From Candidatus Heimdallarchaeota archaeon (lineage in GTDB: Archaea; Asgardarchaeota; Heimdallarchaeia; Heimdallarchaeales; Kariarchaeaceae): a DNA stretch of 10,553 bases. Positions within the stretch are counted from its first letter, which is position 1; each line of letters opens with the position of its first letter. Location of the stretch: positions 1 to 10,553 of the forward strand of contig JALUTL010000275.1 in the NCBI GenBank assembly GCA_027016475.1, written 5' to 3'. This document shows positions 1 through 7,584 of the stretch, one piece after another. The notes under the pieces are model-generated. The model worked only from the letters and a program-made list of their open reading frames with translations. It did no database searches and was not told the DNA's origin. The position numbers and the translations under genes were made by a program.

Positions 1-466
1 GCTCAATGACATATTCCGCAGGAATGTTTGATTCCTCTCCTTCTTTCGCAAGGGCATGGGATTCAAACAACGGAAAAAGAATCAGGAAACTGATCGAGAG
101 AAATATCAATATTTGGGAAAGAATGCTACCCCCTGCTTCATTGAAAATTTCAATTGAAACAACAAAAAGGGTAACAAATCCGACTGCAACAAACACTGAA
201 AAGGTATAAACAATAAGAAGCTTTCCAAATCCCAAATCCCCGAGGTCATGTGAACCATACGTTTCAAGTAGCTCTTGGGATGCAAATTGAAAGGCTGCGC
301 TGCCTATCAGGAAAAATTGGACGACAGTGAATGCAACGATGTAAGGAAACGACACTAAAACAGAGTTCGGTTCAGAAGCGACAAGGAGGAAATAGAGGAG
401 GGCAATGAAAACACTAAGCAGAATTGAAACACGCGGTCTCACAATAATGAATAGATTGTGAACCAT
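1..466 (-). CDS. polytopic membrane protein, N-terminal part (cut by window edge)
   Basis: Reading the minus strand from ATG at 466 gives 155 codons with no stop before the left edge, so the C-terminus lies outside. The product is strongly hydrophobic, with four likely membrane helices at about residues 13-30, 36-58, 83-105 and 115-134. Short loops separate them, including a polar loop (about 63-81) holding GSHDLGDLG, and an acidic stretch (140-151) follows the fourth helix. I do not recognise the family; a transporter, an integral membrane sensor or a DUF protein are all possible. It starts 17 nt after the stop of the EF-hand-like gene on the same strand, with neither a clear TATA box nor a Shine-Dalgarno motif, so co-transcription with that gene is likely. 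The absence of stop codons and the clean hydrophobic periodicity make this a real gene despite its incomplete reading frame. Confidence 0.75.
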   Translation of the reverse strand, partial: MVHNLFIIVRPRVSILLSVFIALLYFLLVASEPNSVLVSFPYIVAFTVVQFFLIGSAAFQFASQELLETYGSHDLGDLGFGKLLIVYTFSVFVAVGFVTLFVVSIEIFNEAGGSILSQILIFLSISFLILFPLFESHALAKEGEESNIPAEYVIE

Positions 467-483
467 TTAAACATTTAGAGTCA

Positions 484-813
484 TCATTCTTCAGAAGGTT
501 TTGGAAGTTCGATGGTAACAACAAAGTTCATCAGAAGCAGGAGCTCATCACTGGTAATGACGTTGTCAATGTTGGCTACGTCAAACGCATCCTTAATCAT
601 TTTTTCCTTAATTTTCTTTAAGCGATCCACCTCTTCCAGCGTGATAATGCCATCCTCCAATGCCTCCTTCATCTTTTCGGTGTATTCGGTCATGGAAATT
701 TGAATTTGATCAAGAACAGCATGTTCATCGATACTAATGATGCCGTCGCGAGCAGCCAGCTCGACCAATTTTTTCATGTTCCGAGTCAAGATTTCATCTG
801 GAGACATGTCCAT
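484..813 (-). CDS. small protein with three degenerate EF-hand-like / TerB-like helical repeats
   Basis: A soluble, mostly helical, acidic protein of 109 residues (113 if the upstream ATG at 825 is used; numbering here follows the 113-residue form). Three repeats with a period of about 30 residues each carry a loop followed by an acidic helix: RDGIISIDE (26-34), EDGIITLEE (57-65) and IDNVITSDE (86-94). The Gly (or Asn), Ile and final Glu match loop positions 6, 8 and 12 of an EF-hand, but the Asp residues at positions 1 and 3 are absent, so calcium binding is doubtful; tellurite-resistance TerB-like folds share the DGxI-E pattern. A TATA-like CATATATTC (834-842) is centred 25 nt before the ATG at 813, which favours that start on a leaderless transcript. 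It lies 29-41 nt after the methyltransferase stop, so readthrough from that gene is also possible. Function unknown. Confidence 0.8.
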   Translation of the reverse strand: MDMSPDEILTRNMKKLVELAARDGIISIDEHAVLDQIQISMTEYTEKMKEALEDGIITLEEVDRLKKIKEKMIKDAFDVANIDNVITSDELLLLMNFVVTIELPKPSEE

Positions 814-833
814 GAAATATCTCATTTGATTTT

Positions 834-842
834 GAATATATG
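834..842 (-). promoter_or_regulatory. TATA-like box for the EF-hand-like gene
   Basis: On the minus strand this reads CATATATTC. Its centre is 25-26 nt before the ATG at 813 and only 13 nt before the ATG at 825, so with the usual archaeal TATA-to-start spacing the transcript would begin at or next to the ATG at 813. Confidence 0.45.
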
Positions 843-854
843 TTTTCCTCTTGC

Positions 855-1766
855 CTAGCAGTTATTGGCTATGTAAACTCCTCCAAAATACCTTTTTTCA
901 TCCATCAGAAGATCTAGCTTCACTGAGGCGAACCTCGCTAATGAGAACATTCTGAGCCATTTGTCTGGACTCAACCATCCGGGGTACGGACGATATTTAA
1001 ATTTGGGGACATTCCACCATCCCTTGAACAAGGGAAACATGACTTCCAATGGCCAAGGATCAGTTTCCGAATAGGGTGACCCTTCACCCAATATTAGTGT
1101 GCCAGTAGGTCTCAAGTGCTTTTTGATCCATCTTAGTGAATCCACAATATTGTTTGCAACATGAAGTGCATTAGTCGCATAGATAATGTCAAACTGTTGA
1201 GATGTCTGAGGCAAATTGTGAAGATCCAAGATCTGGGTATGGATTGGCAGGTCAGGCAATTTCTTCTTTATCGCCTCCAAAAAATACGGCTTAATGTCTG
1301 AAAAGCAGAAGGTTTTCGTCAATTTCAATGAATCTTTGAGCAGAAGTGTAGTTCCACCGACTCCGCCACCAATCTCCAATACTTCAGCATCTTTGAGCAG
1401 TGGCTTGACATAGAAAACAACCATTTCATTGAAAAAATTTTGTGTCCCATTGTTCCTGTTCCAATTTTCCCAAAGTTCCGATCCGCCGAGCCTAATTATC
1501 TCGCTTCCGGTCATTCGGCCAGTCAAAAAGTCCACAAGATGCTCATTGAACAATCTAAGATATTCCAATGTAGGCCTAATCTCCTCCAAATCAAAGGATG
1601 GATCTTTTTCTTTCGGACCAGACCCAAAAGCATCCAAAATCCTTTGCGAAGTTGAAACCAAGTAATTGGCCTCAGGAGCAATTTCATGGTTCTGGGAAAC
1701 CCATTGCATCACATGATCCGCGATATCATAACAGATGATTTCCACATAATCGTAAAATTGGGACAA
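855..1766 (-). CDS. class I SAM-dependent methyltransferase, polyketide-synthase C-methyltransferase-like
   Basis: A 303-residue protein with a helical N-terminal region (about 1-120) and a Rossmann-type methyltransferase domain (about 120-300). Motif I is VLEIGGGVGGTT (129-140), an acidic SAM-ribose contact lies in SDIKPYF (156-162), ILDL (179-182) precedes motif IV in FDIIYATNALH (192-202), and LRPTGTLILGEG (218-229) is the post-helix strand. The ATNALH motif, the E-G after the LRPTG strand and the N-terminal helical lid resemble the C-methyltransferase domains of polyketide synthases, but no ketosynthase or carrier domain is nearby, so the substrate is unknown. The start is a TTG; no in-frame ATG occurs upstream although the frame stays open to about 1850, and GTG at 1745 is an alternative. 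The 94 nt gap to the aconitase stop holds a TATA-like CTTAAATG (1835-1842). Function beyond methyl transfer cannot be assigned. Confidence 0.85.
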   Translation of the reverse strand: MSQFYDYVEIICYDIADHVMQWVSQNHEIAPEANYLVSTSQRILDAFGSGPKEKDPSFDLEEIRPTLEYLRLFNEHLVDFLTGRMTGSEIIRLGGSELWENWNRNNGTQNFFNEMVVFYVKPLLKDAEVLEIGGGVGGTTLLLKDSLKLTKTFCFSDIKPYFLEAIKKKLPDLPIHTQILDLHNLPQTSQQFDIIYATNALHVANNIVDSLRWIKKHLRPTGTLILGEGSPYSETDPWPLEVMFPLFKGWWNVPKFKYRPYPGWLSPDKWLRMFSLARFASVKLDLLMDEKRYFGGVYIANNC

Positions 1767-1834
1767 CTTATTGACAATAGTTCTGCATCTTTCTGGATGA
1801 AAGCCATTCCGTGATTTTACTTTGAAATTTTCTT

Positions 1835-1842
1835 CATTTAAG
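1835..1842 (-). promoter_or_regulatory. possible TATA-like box for the methyltransferase
   Basis: The minus strand reads CTTAAATG, similar to the CTTAAAGA before the DUF885 gene. It would place the transcript start near 1812, giving about 46 nt of leader before the TTG at 1766, unlike the leaderless layout of the neighbouring genes. Confidence 0.25.
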
Positions 1843-1860
1843 TCTGATTGTTAAGGCACT

Positions 1861-4560
1861 TTATTCCTTCAACAGCTGGGCCAAAACAAATTTCAAGATG
1901 CCACCGTACTTGTAGTATTCTATTTCAATTTCTGTATCCAACCTAGCGGTTACTTGGAATTCTTTAGTTGTTCCATCATTTCGTTTTGCAATCACCCTGA
2001 GTTTTTTCTTCGGTGAAAGACCGGTATCTATGTCCAAAATGTCAAATTCCTCAGTTCCGTCAAACCCAAGCTCCCTCCAACCCTCGTTCGGTTCAAACTG
2101 CAAGGGAAGGACACCCATGCCAATAAGATTGCTCCTATGAATCCGTTCGATGGACTTGAAGAATACAGCCTTGATACCTAGCAAAGCTGGCCCTTTTGCA
2201 GCCCAATCTCTGGAAGATCCGACTCCATACTGTTTTGCTCCCAAAACCAATGCAGGTACACCGCTTTCAATGTATTTTCTTGAGGCATCGAATGTTGTCA
2301 TTACCTCATTGCTTGGAATGTGCTTTGTCCACCAACCTTCTTTTCCTGGAACCAATTGGTTCTTGATCCGTACGTTTGCAAATGTCCCTCGCATCATGAC
2401 TTCATGGTTGCCCCTTCTTGAACCGTATGTATTGAAATCTTTGGGTTCAACCCCATGAGAAATCAAGTATCTACCTGCGGGGCTTTCCTCGTCTATTGCC
2501 CCTGCCGGAGAGATGTGATCAGTTGAAATCTTGTCATCAAGTAATTCAAGTACACGGGCACCAATAATGTTCTGAGGGTCTTCAGGAGTAAGTGAAAAGT
2601 CTTCGAAGAAGGGCGGGTTTCGAATATAGGTGGAATTGGGATCCCAATCAAACAATGTGCTTTTCGGTGCATCCAGTGCCTGCCATCGAAAGTCCCCGAG
2701 CATAATTCTGGAATAGTGCTTTTTGAACATTTCTGGAGAAATCCCGCTTTCAACTGCATCCCTGATCTCCCGCTGTGATGGCCAAATGTCCTTTAGGTAG
2801 ACATCGTTGCCATCTGCATCCTTACCGAGAGGTTCAGTTGTCAGGTCAATATCCGTCTTTCCTGCTAAGGCATAGGCTACAACCAATATTGGAGAGGCCA
2901 AAAAGTTTCCACGCGTAAATGGGGAGACCCTTCCAGCAAAATTTCGGTTGCCGCTCAATACACTTGTTACATAAAGATCTTCTTTTTCAATTACTTCTTC
3001 AATTTGTGGCAGTAGAGGTCCACTGTTCCCGATGCAGGTCGTACAACCATAGCCAACCGTGTAGAAACCCAACTTGTCAAGGTATCTCTGCAAATCAAGA
3101 TTTTGGAGATATTCAGTGACAACCAAAGAGCCGGGGGCAAAGCTTGTCTTGACGTAGGGCGGAACTTTCAATCCCTTTTCAACCGCCATCTTGGCCAGAA
3201 GTCCAGCGCCAACCATTACAGCCGGATTGGAAGTATTTGTACAACTGGTAATGGCTGCAATAACCACATTGCCGTCACGAAGTGTGGTCTTCTTTCCATT
3301 GATCTCCAGCTTAACTTCCCGAATCTCTGCACCTTTGCTCCTTTGTGCAATATGAGCCTCTTGGAATTCCAATGCACGCCATTTGGCTTCCTTCAGCGAC
3401 ACTCTTTCTTCAGGATTTAGAGGGCCGGCAATCGATGGTTGAACAGTTGACATATCAAGCTCCAAATAGTCCGTATAGGTCGGGTCTGGGGAATCATCAG
3501 TCCTGAAAATTCCTGTTTTGACAGCATAATCCCTTACAAAATCTATGTGGTCTTCATCCCTGCCTGTAAGCCTCATATAGGCCAAAGTTGCATCATCCAC
3601 AGGGAAGAATCCCATTGTTGCACCATATTCGGGAGCCATGTTCGAAATAGTAGCCTTGTCGGCCAGCGACAGCTTTGAAAGACCAGGCCCATAGAACTCT
3701 ACGAATTTACCGACCACACCTTTCTTTCTCAACATTTCCGTAACGGTCAGCACAAGATCAGTAGCAGTTGCACCTTCAGGCAATTCACCAGTTAGCCTGA
3801 AACCCACAACTTCTGGAAGAAGCAGATAGTATGGCTGACCAAGCATAACTGCCTCAGCCTCAATCCCTCCAACACCCCAGCCCATAACTCCAAGACCATT
3901 GATCATTGTCGTATGGCTATCAGTACCGACAAGAGTATCGATGATTGCAATTTCTTCGCCATTAACTGTGCGAATATCAGCCACCTTTCCCAAAAATTCC
4001 AGGTTCACTTGGTGCACAATTCCTGATCCAGGCGGAACAACTTGAAAGTCTTTGAATGCCTTCTGTGCCCATTTAATGAGTGAATACCGTTCCTTGTTCC
4101 TTCCATATTCCATCTGCAAGTTTATGTCCAATGCATCAGGTGAGCCATAAGCATCGACCTGAACTGAATGATCGATTACAAGGTCTGTTGGAATAAGCGG
4201 ATTGACCTTCTCAGGATCTCCACCATTCTTGAGCATAGCTTCTCTCATTGCTGCAAGATCCACAATCAAAGGAACACCAGTAAAATCCTGAAGCACAACC
4301 CGTGCGGGCATGTAAGGAATCTCTTTTTCTCCAACACCCGCGGGCCATTGTGCAATGGCATTCACATCATCCAAGTTGACCATTTTGCCATCAAAATTTC
4401 TAAGTGCATTTTCCAACAGGATTCGTATTGAGTATGGGAGCTTCTCTATGTTCACCCCTTTTTCAACTAGCCTTTCGAATGAATACCTGTACACTTCTTT
4501 TGAACCCAATCGATCTTTGATCTTGGATTGGACAATGTCATCAGCCGTAATTTGATCCAT
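1861..4560 (-). CDS. acnA: aconitate hydratase A (aconitase, IRP1/AcnA type)
   Basis: Catalyses citrate to isocitrate via cis-aconitate in the cytoplasmic TCA or glyoxylate route using a [4Fe-4S] cluster. The 899 residues from ATG at 4560 match the usual AcnA length. Numbered from a TTG at 4599 (13 codons earlier), the cluster cysteines are C453 in TSCTNTSNP and C519/C522 in GYGCTTCIGNSGPL. Other family signatures are DSHTTMINGLGVMGWGVGG (227-245), KISTDHISPAGAI (690-702), GSRRGNHEVMMRGTFANVRI (727-746) and the active-site serine loop YGVGSSRDWAAKG (791-803). All domains 1-3 and the swivel domain 4 are present, so the enzyme should be intact. The ATG at 4560 is preferred because TTAATA (4584-4589) preceded by AGAAAGA is centred 26 nt upstream, fitting a leaderless transcript. 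The gene stands alone between a surface-protein gene (68 nt upstream) and the methyltransferase (94 nt downstream). Confidence 0.97.
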   Translation of the reverse strand: MDQITADDIVQSKIKDRLGSKEVYRYSFERLVEKGVNIEKLPYSIRILLENALRNFDGKMVNLDDVNAIAQWPAGVGEKEIPYMPARVVLQDFTGVPLIVDLAAMREAMLKNGGDPEKVNPLIPTDLVIDHSVQVDAYGSPDALDINLQMEYGRNKERYSLIKWAQKAFKDFQVVPPGSGIVHQVNLEFLGKVADIRTVNGEEIAIIDTLVGTDSHTTMINGLGVMGWGVGGIEAEAVMLGQPYYLLLPEVVGFRLTGELPEGATATDLVLTVTEMLRKKGVVGKFVEFYGPGLSKLSLADKATISNMAPEYGATMGFFPVDDATLAYMRLTGRDEDHIDFVRDYAVKTGIFRTDDSPDPTYTDYLELDMSTVQPSIAGPLNPEERVSLKEAKWRALEFQEAHIAQRSKGAEIREVKLEINGKKTTLRDGNVVIAAITSCTNTSNPAVMVGAGLLAKMAVEKGLKVPPYVKTSFAPGSLVVTEYLQNLDLQRYLDKLGFYTVGYGCTTCIGNSGPLLPQIEEVIEKEDLYVTSVLSGNRNFAGRVSPFTRGNFLASPILVVAYALAGKTDIDLTTEPLGKDADGNDVYLKDIWPSQREIRDAVESGISPEMFKKHYSRIMLGDFRWQALDAPKSTLFDWDPNSTYIRNPPFFEDFSLTPEDPQNIIGARVLELLDDKISTDHISPAGAIDEESPAGRYLISHGVEPKDFNTYGSRRGNHEVMMRGTFANVRIKNQLVPGKEGWWTKHIPSNEVMTTFDASRKYIESGVPALVLGAKQYGVGSSRDWAAKGPALLGIKAVFFKSIERIHRSNLIGMGVLPLQFEPNEGWRELGFDGTEEFDILDIDTGLSPKKKLRVIAKRNDGTTKEFQVTARLDTEIEIEYYKYGGILKFVLAQLLKE

Positions 4561-4583
4561 GATAAGGGATGCTTTGTCTGTTG

Positions 4584-4596
4584 TATTAATCTTTCT
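4584..4596 (-). promoter_or_regulatory. BRE/TATA-like promoter of acnA
   Basis: On the minus strand the stretch reads AGAAAGA followed by TTAATA, a purine-rich TFB recognition-like element and a TATA-like box. The box centre is 26-27 nt before the ATG at 4560, which supports that start and a leaderless mRNA. Confidence 0.5.
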
Positions 4597-4628
4597 CAAT
4601 GAACATAGCTGAAATCACGATTTTTCCT

Positions 4629-5777
4629 TTACGATCTTCTTTTTCTGATAAACTGCAAAGCCATCGTCGGAACTGCCAATGCCATCAACATGCTCCAAAA
4701 ATTGAATGGAAGCGGAAGACCGGCAGATTCAGCAGCGCCCAACAATTGGCTCAAAGCCTGCTGTGCAGAAACGCTGATAACCCCGAGTTTTGGATCCCAC
4801 ACAATTTTCTTCGCATCCGCAACAATGAAGGAGAAATACAGCTTGCTTGATGTCTGACCAGGTTCAAGGTCAGTCTCTTCGTCATCGTCCTGTATGGATG
4901 AAGAAGTTACATTGATTTCCTTGCCATCAGCAATTGCAAACTCTGCCCAAGAGAAGTAACCTGCATATTCTCCCGCGATCAATTTCACTTCTTTTTCCCG
5001 TTCGCTGAATCCATTTTCCTCCTCAAAGGTGGATTCTTTGATTTCCTTCTGGGCTGAGGTCTCAATTTTGGATTCAATTGCAAGACTTGTACCAGCCTGC
5101 GTATAAGGAAAATCAGTGATGATTACATCAATCTTCAAGGAGTTGGGTGTCAGTGTGAAGTTCCTTTCTTTTATGATGGAAGCGGAATAGCGAATGACCA
5201 TTGAAAAAACTCCGTCAGAAGTTTCAGCGATAATCACTTCAGTCTGGTTTACTGTTTGGTACACCAGATTCTTCCATCCCTGCTTGCCAATTTCCATTTC
5301 CGAAACCTCTTCTCCTTCCTGATAACCAAGCTCAGTGCCGTTTTCCTTGTACTCAATCAACCTTTCGAACTCAAACTCAAATTCCAAACTGGTTTCAACG
5401 TTCCCAGTTCTGGTAAAATACTCCAGCTCAAACTCCAGCTCATCGTCTCCACCAGCTTTGAGTTCAATCTCTATTTCGTCCTTCTGGTCACCGGCCTTGG
5501 CTTCTGATTCCAACTTGAACTCCTTATCCTTTTTCTCCAAATGGTATTCTCGTTCAAAAGCCTTGGACTTTTCCTCTTCCTCTTCGGTCACTTCGTCAGT
5601 TTCGGTTTCCTCTTCATGATGGGTTTCAGTGGTCTCATCCGTCTTGTCTTCATCTGTCTTGTCATCATCTGTCGTTTCGCTTGTTTGCGCAACCACATCA
5701 TGGTATGCAAAGGAAACAAAGAATGACAGAATCAGCAACAATGAGATTGTTTTCATCAAATTGCTCTTTGTTCTCAT
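4629..5777 (-). CDS. secreted acidic surface protein with C-terminal membrane anchor
   Basis: A 382-residue protein (385 if a GTG at 5786 is used; numbering here from the ATG at 5777). Residues 1-31 form a signal peptide: basic start, hydrophobic core about 9-25, likely cleavage after VVA at 30. Residues 33-69 are a Thr/Asp/Glu/Lys spacer of very low complexity. The body (about 75-335) looks beta-rich, with alternating acidic and hydrophobic residues such as ELEFELEYF and SLEFEFEFERL (113-140), and carries four N-glycosylation sequons (N146, N177, N206, N289). A second acidic patch, QDDDEETDLE, lies near 296-305. The tail LPLPFN (354-359), a hydrophobic helix (358-377) and RKRRS at the end is laid out like archaeal CTERM sorting signals, or a simple membrane anchor. 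Its job at the cell surface is unknown; I know no named family for it. TATA-like TTATATT (5801-5807) is centred 27 nt before the ATG. Confidence 0.85.
   Translation of the reverse strand: MRTKSNLMKTISLLLILSFFVSFAYHDVVAQTSETTDDDKTDEDKTDETTETHHEEETETDEVTEEEEEKSKAFEREYHLEKKDKEFKLESEAKAGDQKDEIEIELKAGGDDELEFELEYFTRTGNVETSLEFEFEFERLIEYKENGTELGYQEGEEVSEMEIGKQGWKNLVYQTVNQTEVIIAETSDGVFSMVIRYSASIIKERNFTLTPNSLKIDVIITDFPYTQAGTSLAIESKIETSAQKEIKESTFEEENGFSEREKEVKLIAGEYAGYFSWAEFAIADGKEINVTSSSIQDDDEETDLEPGQTSSKLYFSFIVADAKKIVWDPKLGVISVSAQQALSQLLGAAESAGLPLPFNFWSMLMALAVPTMALQFIRKRRS
5634..5676 (-). repeat. short imperfect tandem repeat in the acidic spacer
   Basis: Three imperfect copies of a roughly 12-15 nt unit (plus-strand core TCATCTGTCTTG) encode the T-D-[DE]-D-K repeats just after the signal peptide of the surface protein. 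Such units could expand or contract in frame and change spacer length. Confidence 0.4.
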
Positions 5778-5800
5778 CTTTATCACTGGGATTAGCCCCT

Positions 5801-5812
5801 AATATAATATAG
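5801..5812 (-). promoter_or_regulatory. TATA-like box of the surface-protein gene
   Basis: The minus strand reads CTATATTATATT. The TTATATT part is centred 27 nt before the ATG at 5777, which makes that codon a better start than the GTG at 5786 (about 18-20 nt away). It lies in the divergent 157 bp region shared with the DUF885 gene. Confidence 0.55.
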
Positions 5813-5905
5813 ACATAGGAATATAAGACATGTTAAGGAACAAGGTTGCCCATCCCAATTCATGCGCAATTTTGTGGCAGATTCCCAGCATCCCATCCAT
5901 CAATG

Positions 5906-5912
5906 CTTAAAG
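5906..5912 (+). promoter_or_regulatory. TATA-like box of the DUF885 gene
   Basis: CTTAAAG is centred about 26 nt before the ATG at 5935 and there is no Shine-Dalgarno motif, fitting a leaderless transcript. The rest of the 5778-5934 spacer shows a second AT-rich stretch (AATATAAG near 5820) with no gene at the expected distance. Confidence 0.45.
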
Positions 5913-5934
5913 ACCATTTGTCAAGAGGCCGATT

Positions 5935-7584
5935 ATGGACTTTGCCATTAGGGAGGAACTGATGCCCATTGTGACCCGGTGGCTGGAAGCCAATCCCATT
6001 TCAGCACACCATTTGGGCATACACACCTATGACGGACAATTGCCCAACTTTTCGAAAGAACAAATCCAGAAAAGAATTCTAGAACTCAAGAGTGACATAT
6101 CCTTTCTCAAGAACCTCGATTGCACTACCAAAATGGAGCAGTTTGAAAAGGACATCCTTCAAATGAGGCTCGAAGAAGAGCTGTTCAATCTTGAAGAACA
6201 CAGAGAGTTTGAAGAAAACCCAATGGTCTATGTGTTCCCTCTGACCGTTATTGAAATGTCATACACCGCAAGATCATTTGACACCATCGAAAACCGCCTC
6301 AAATCTATAATTCAAATTGAAAGACAGATCCCAGGATACCTGAGAACAGCAAAAGATAATTTGAAGGAAAGTCTGGCCTCAGCAAAAATCAACATGGCCA
6401 TACAGTTTCTCAAAGGAATAATGACATTCCTCAAAGACACCCTAATTTCATTTGTCGTCCAATCTGATGATGAACAGCTGATTGACGAATGGTCAAAGGC
6501 AAACATTCGAGCTGTTGAAGCACTCGCAGATTTTTTCGATGCCTTAAACCAAATTTACTTGCCCAAGTCACATGACAACTTTGCAATGGGCGCAGAAAAG
6601 TTCGTCAAGCTTCTCAGCAAAACTGAGTTTGTATCAGTAGGATTGGACAAACTCCTTGAAGTTGGGGAAAAAGACTTAGAGAAAAACTTCCAGAAAATGC
6701 AGGAAATCATCGACAGAAGAGGAATGGAATTTTTCCAGAAGGTTCTCAACAATTTTCCTGCCGAAGATCAGCTCATCCCATGGGTATTGGAATCACTTGA
6801 CAGAACAAGGGACTATCTCATCAGCCGTGGTGACATCGTTTCCCTCCCGACAACTGAGCAATGCACTGTAGTCCCAACACCACAGTTCGCCAGAGGTTTC
6901 GCATTTGCTGCAATGTCGACCCCGGGACCGTTTGAACCGAAAGAAGCCTCCGAAGCCTACTATTGGATTACTCCGCCTGACACAAAATGGACAAAGGAAA
7001 AAAAGGAAGAATTTCTCAAGTTCTTTTCACGCGCATTCCTTGAAATGGTCACTATCCACGAAGTTTGGCCAGGACACTATCTCCAACTTCTCTTCAGCGT
7101 CCGTACTCAATCGGATCTGATCAAGATGTTTGCACGATCTACAACCATGATAGAAGGATATGCACATTATGCAGAGGAAATGATATATGAATCAGGATAC
7201 GAACCCTTCGACAGGGATGAGCTTCATATCGGACAACTGCTTGGTGCACTCATCAGAAATTGCAGATATGTAGCCGCAATCAGAATGCACGCCAAAGGTA
7301 TGACAATAGAGGAGGCAAAGCAATTGTTCATGGAAAAAGCATTCATGCCGGAAGTAAGTGCACAAATCGAAGCAGCAAGAGGGACAGTAAATCCAATGTA
7401 CCTGAACTACACATTGGGCAAACTTCTCATCAAGAAACTGAGACAGGACTACAAAGAAGAAAAGGGGGATCAGTTCTCTCTCAAGGAATTCCATGACAGA
7501 CTCCTCAGCTATGGAAGTCCACCCATTGTAGCACTACGTAAACTGATGCTGGACAGCCCCGGAACAGATGATGACCTACTGTAA
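5935..7584 (+). CDS. DUF885-family zinc metallopeptidase-like protein
   Basis: A 549-residue protein with no signal peptide or membrane helix, so probably cytoplasmic; many bacterial DUF885 members are secreted. The family signature HEVWPGHYLQ (375-384) holds the putative zinc ligands H375 and H381 and catalytic E376 in an HExxPGH arrangement. EGYAHYAEEM (407-416) supplies the conserved EG and likely third ligand E407, RMHAKGMTIEEA (450-461) and YLNYTLGKLLIKKLR (489-503) are the other family blocks, in the usual order. The N-terminal 1-330 is mainly helical, starting with the family-typical WLEANPISAHHLGIH (16-30). The length matches DUF885 proteins, and nothing is missing. Peptidase activity is inferred from the zincin-like motif; the substrate is unknown, with a role in peptide turnover a fair guess. 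Its 3' end overlaps the convergent lipB gene by 9 nt. Confidence 0.93.
   Translation: MDFAIREELMPIVTRWLEANPISAHHLGIHTYDGQLPNFSKEQIQKRILELKSDISFLKNLDCTTKMEQFEKDILQMRLEEELFNLEEHREFEENPMVYVFPLTVIEMSYTARSFDTIENRLKSIIQIERQIPGYLRTAKDNLKESLASAKINMAIQFLKGIMTFLKDTLISFVVQSDDEQLIDEWSKANIRAVEALADFFDALNQIYLPKSHDNFAMGAEKFVKLLSKTEFVSVGLDKLLEVGEKDLEKNFQKMQEIIDRRGMEFFQKVLNNFPAEDQLIPWVLESLDRTRDYLISRGDIVSLPTTEQCTVVPTPQFARGFAFAAMSTPGPFEPKEASEAYYWITPPDTKWTKEKKEEFLKFFSRAFLEMVTIHEVWPGHYLQLLFSVRTQSDLIKMFARSTTMIEGYAHYAEEMIYESGYEPFDRDELHIGQLLGALIRNCRYVAAIRMHAKGMTIEEAKQLFMEKAFMPEVSAQIEAARGTVNPMYLNYTLGKLLIKKLRQDYKEEKGDQFSLKEFHDRLLSYGSPPIVALRKLMLDSPGTDDDLL

Noticed and set aside
6..209. Plus-strand frame of 67 codons at the left edge
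   Set aside because: Antisense to the hydrophobic membrane protein frame that runs without stops from 466 to the edge; no promoter or ribosome site.
2493..2759. Minus-strand frame of 88 codons inside aconitase
   Set aside because: Same strand but a different frame from an intact, conserved aconitase; no evidence of a frameshift.
4561..4628. T-rich stretches between the surface-protein stop and acnA as a possible terminator
   Set aside because: On the transcribed (minus) strand these are A-runs, not the U-runs of archaeal terminators, and no hairpin is evident.
5256..5619. Plus-strand open frames rich in Ser, Asn and Leu opposite the surface-protein gene
   Set aside because: They are the antisense image of Glu/Lys-rich coding; composition bias keeps the frame open and no start signal is present.
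5862..5948. A 28-codon plus-strand frame just upstream of, and overlapping, the DUF885 start, with AATATAAG near 5820
   Set aside because: The TATA-like box is too far from its ATG, and the product (MRNFVADSQHPIHQ...) shows no features; considered chance.
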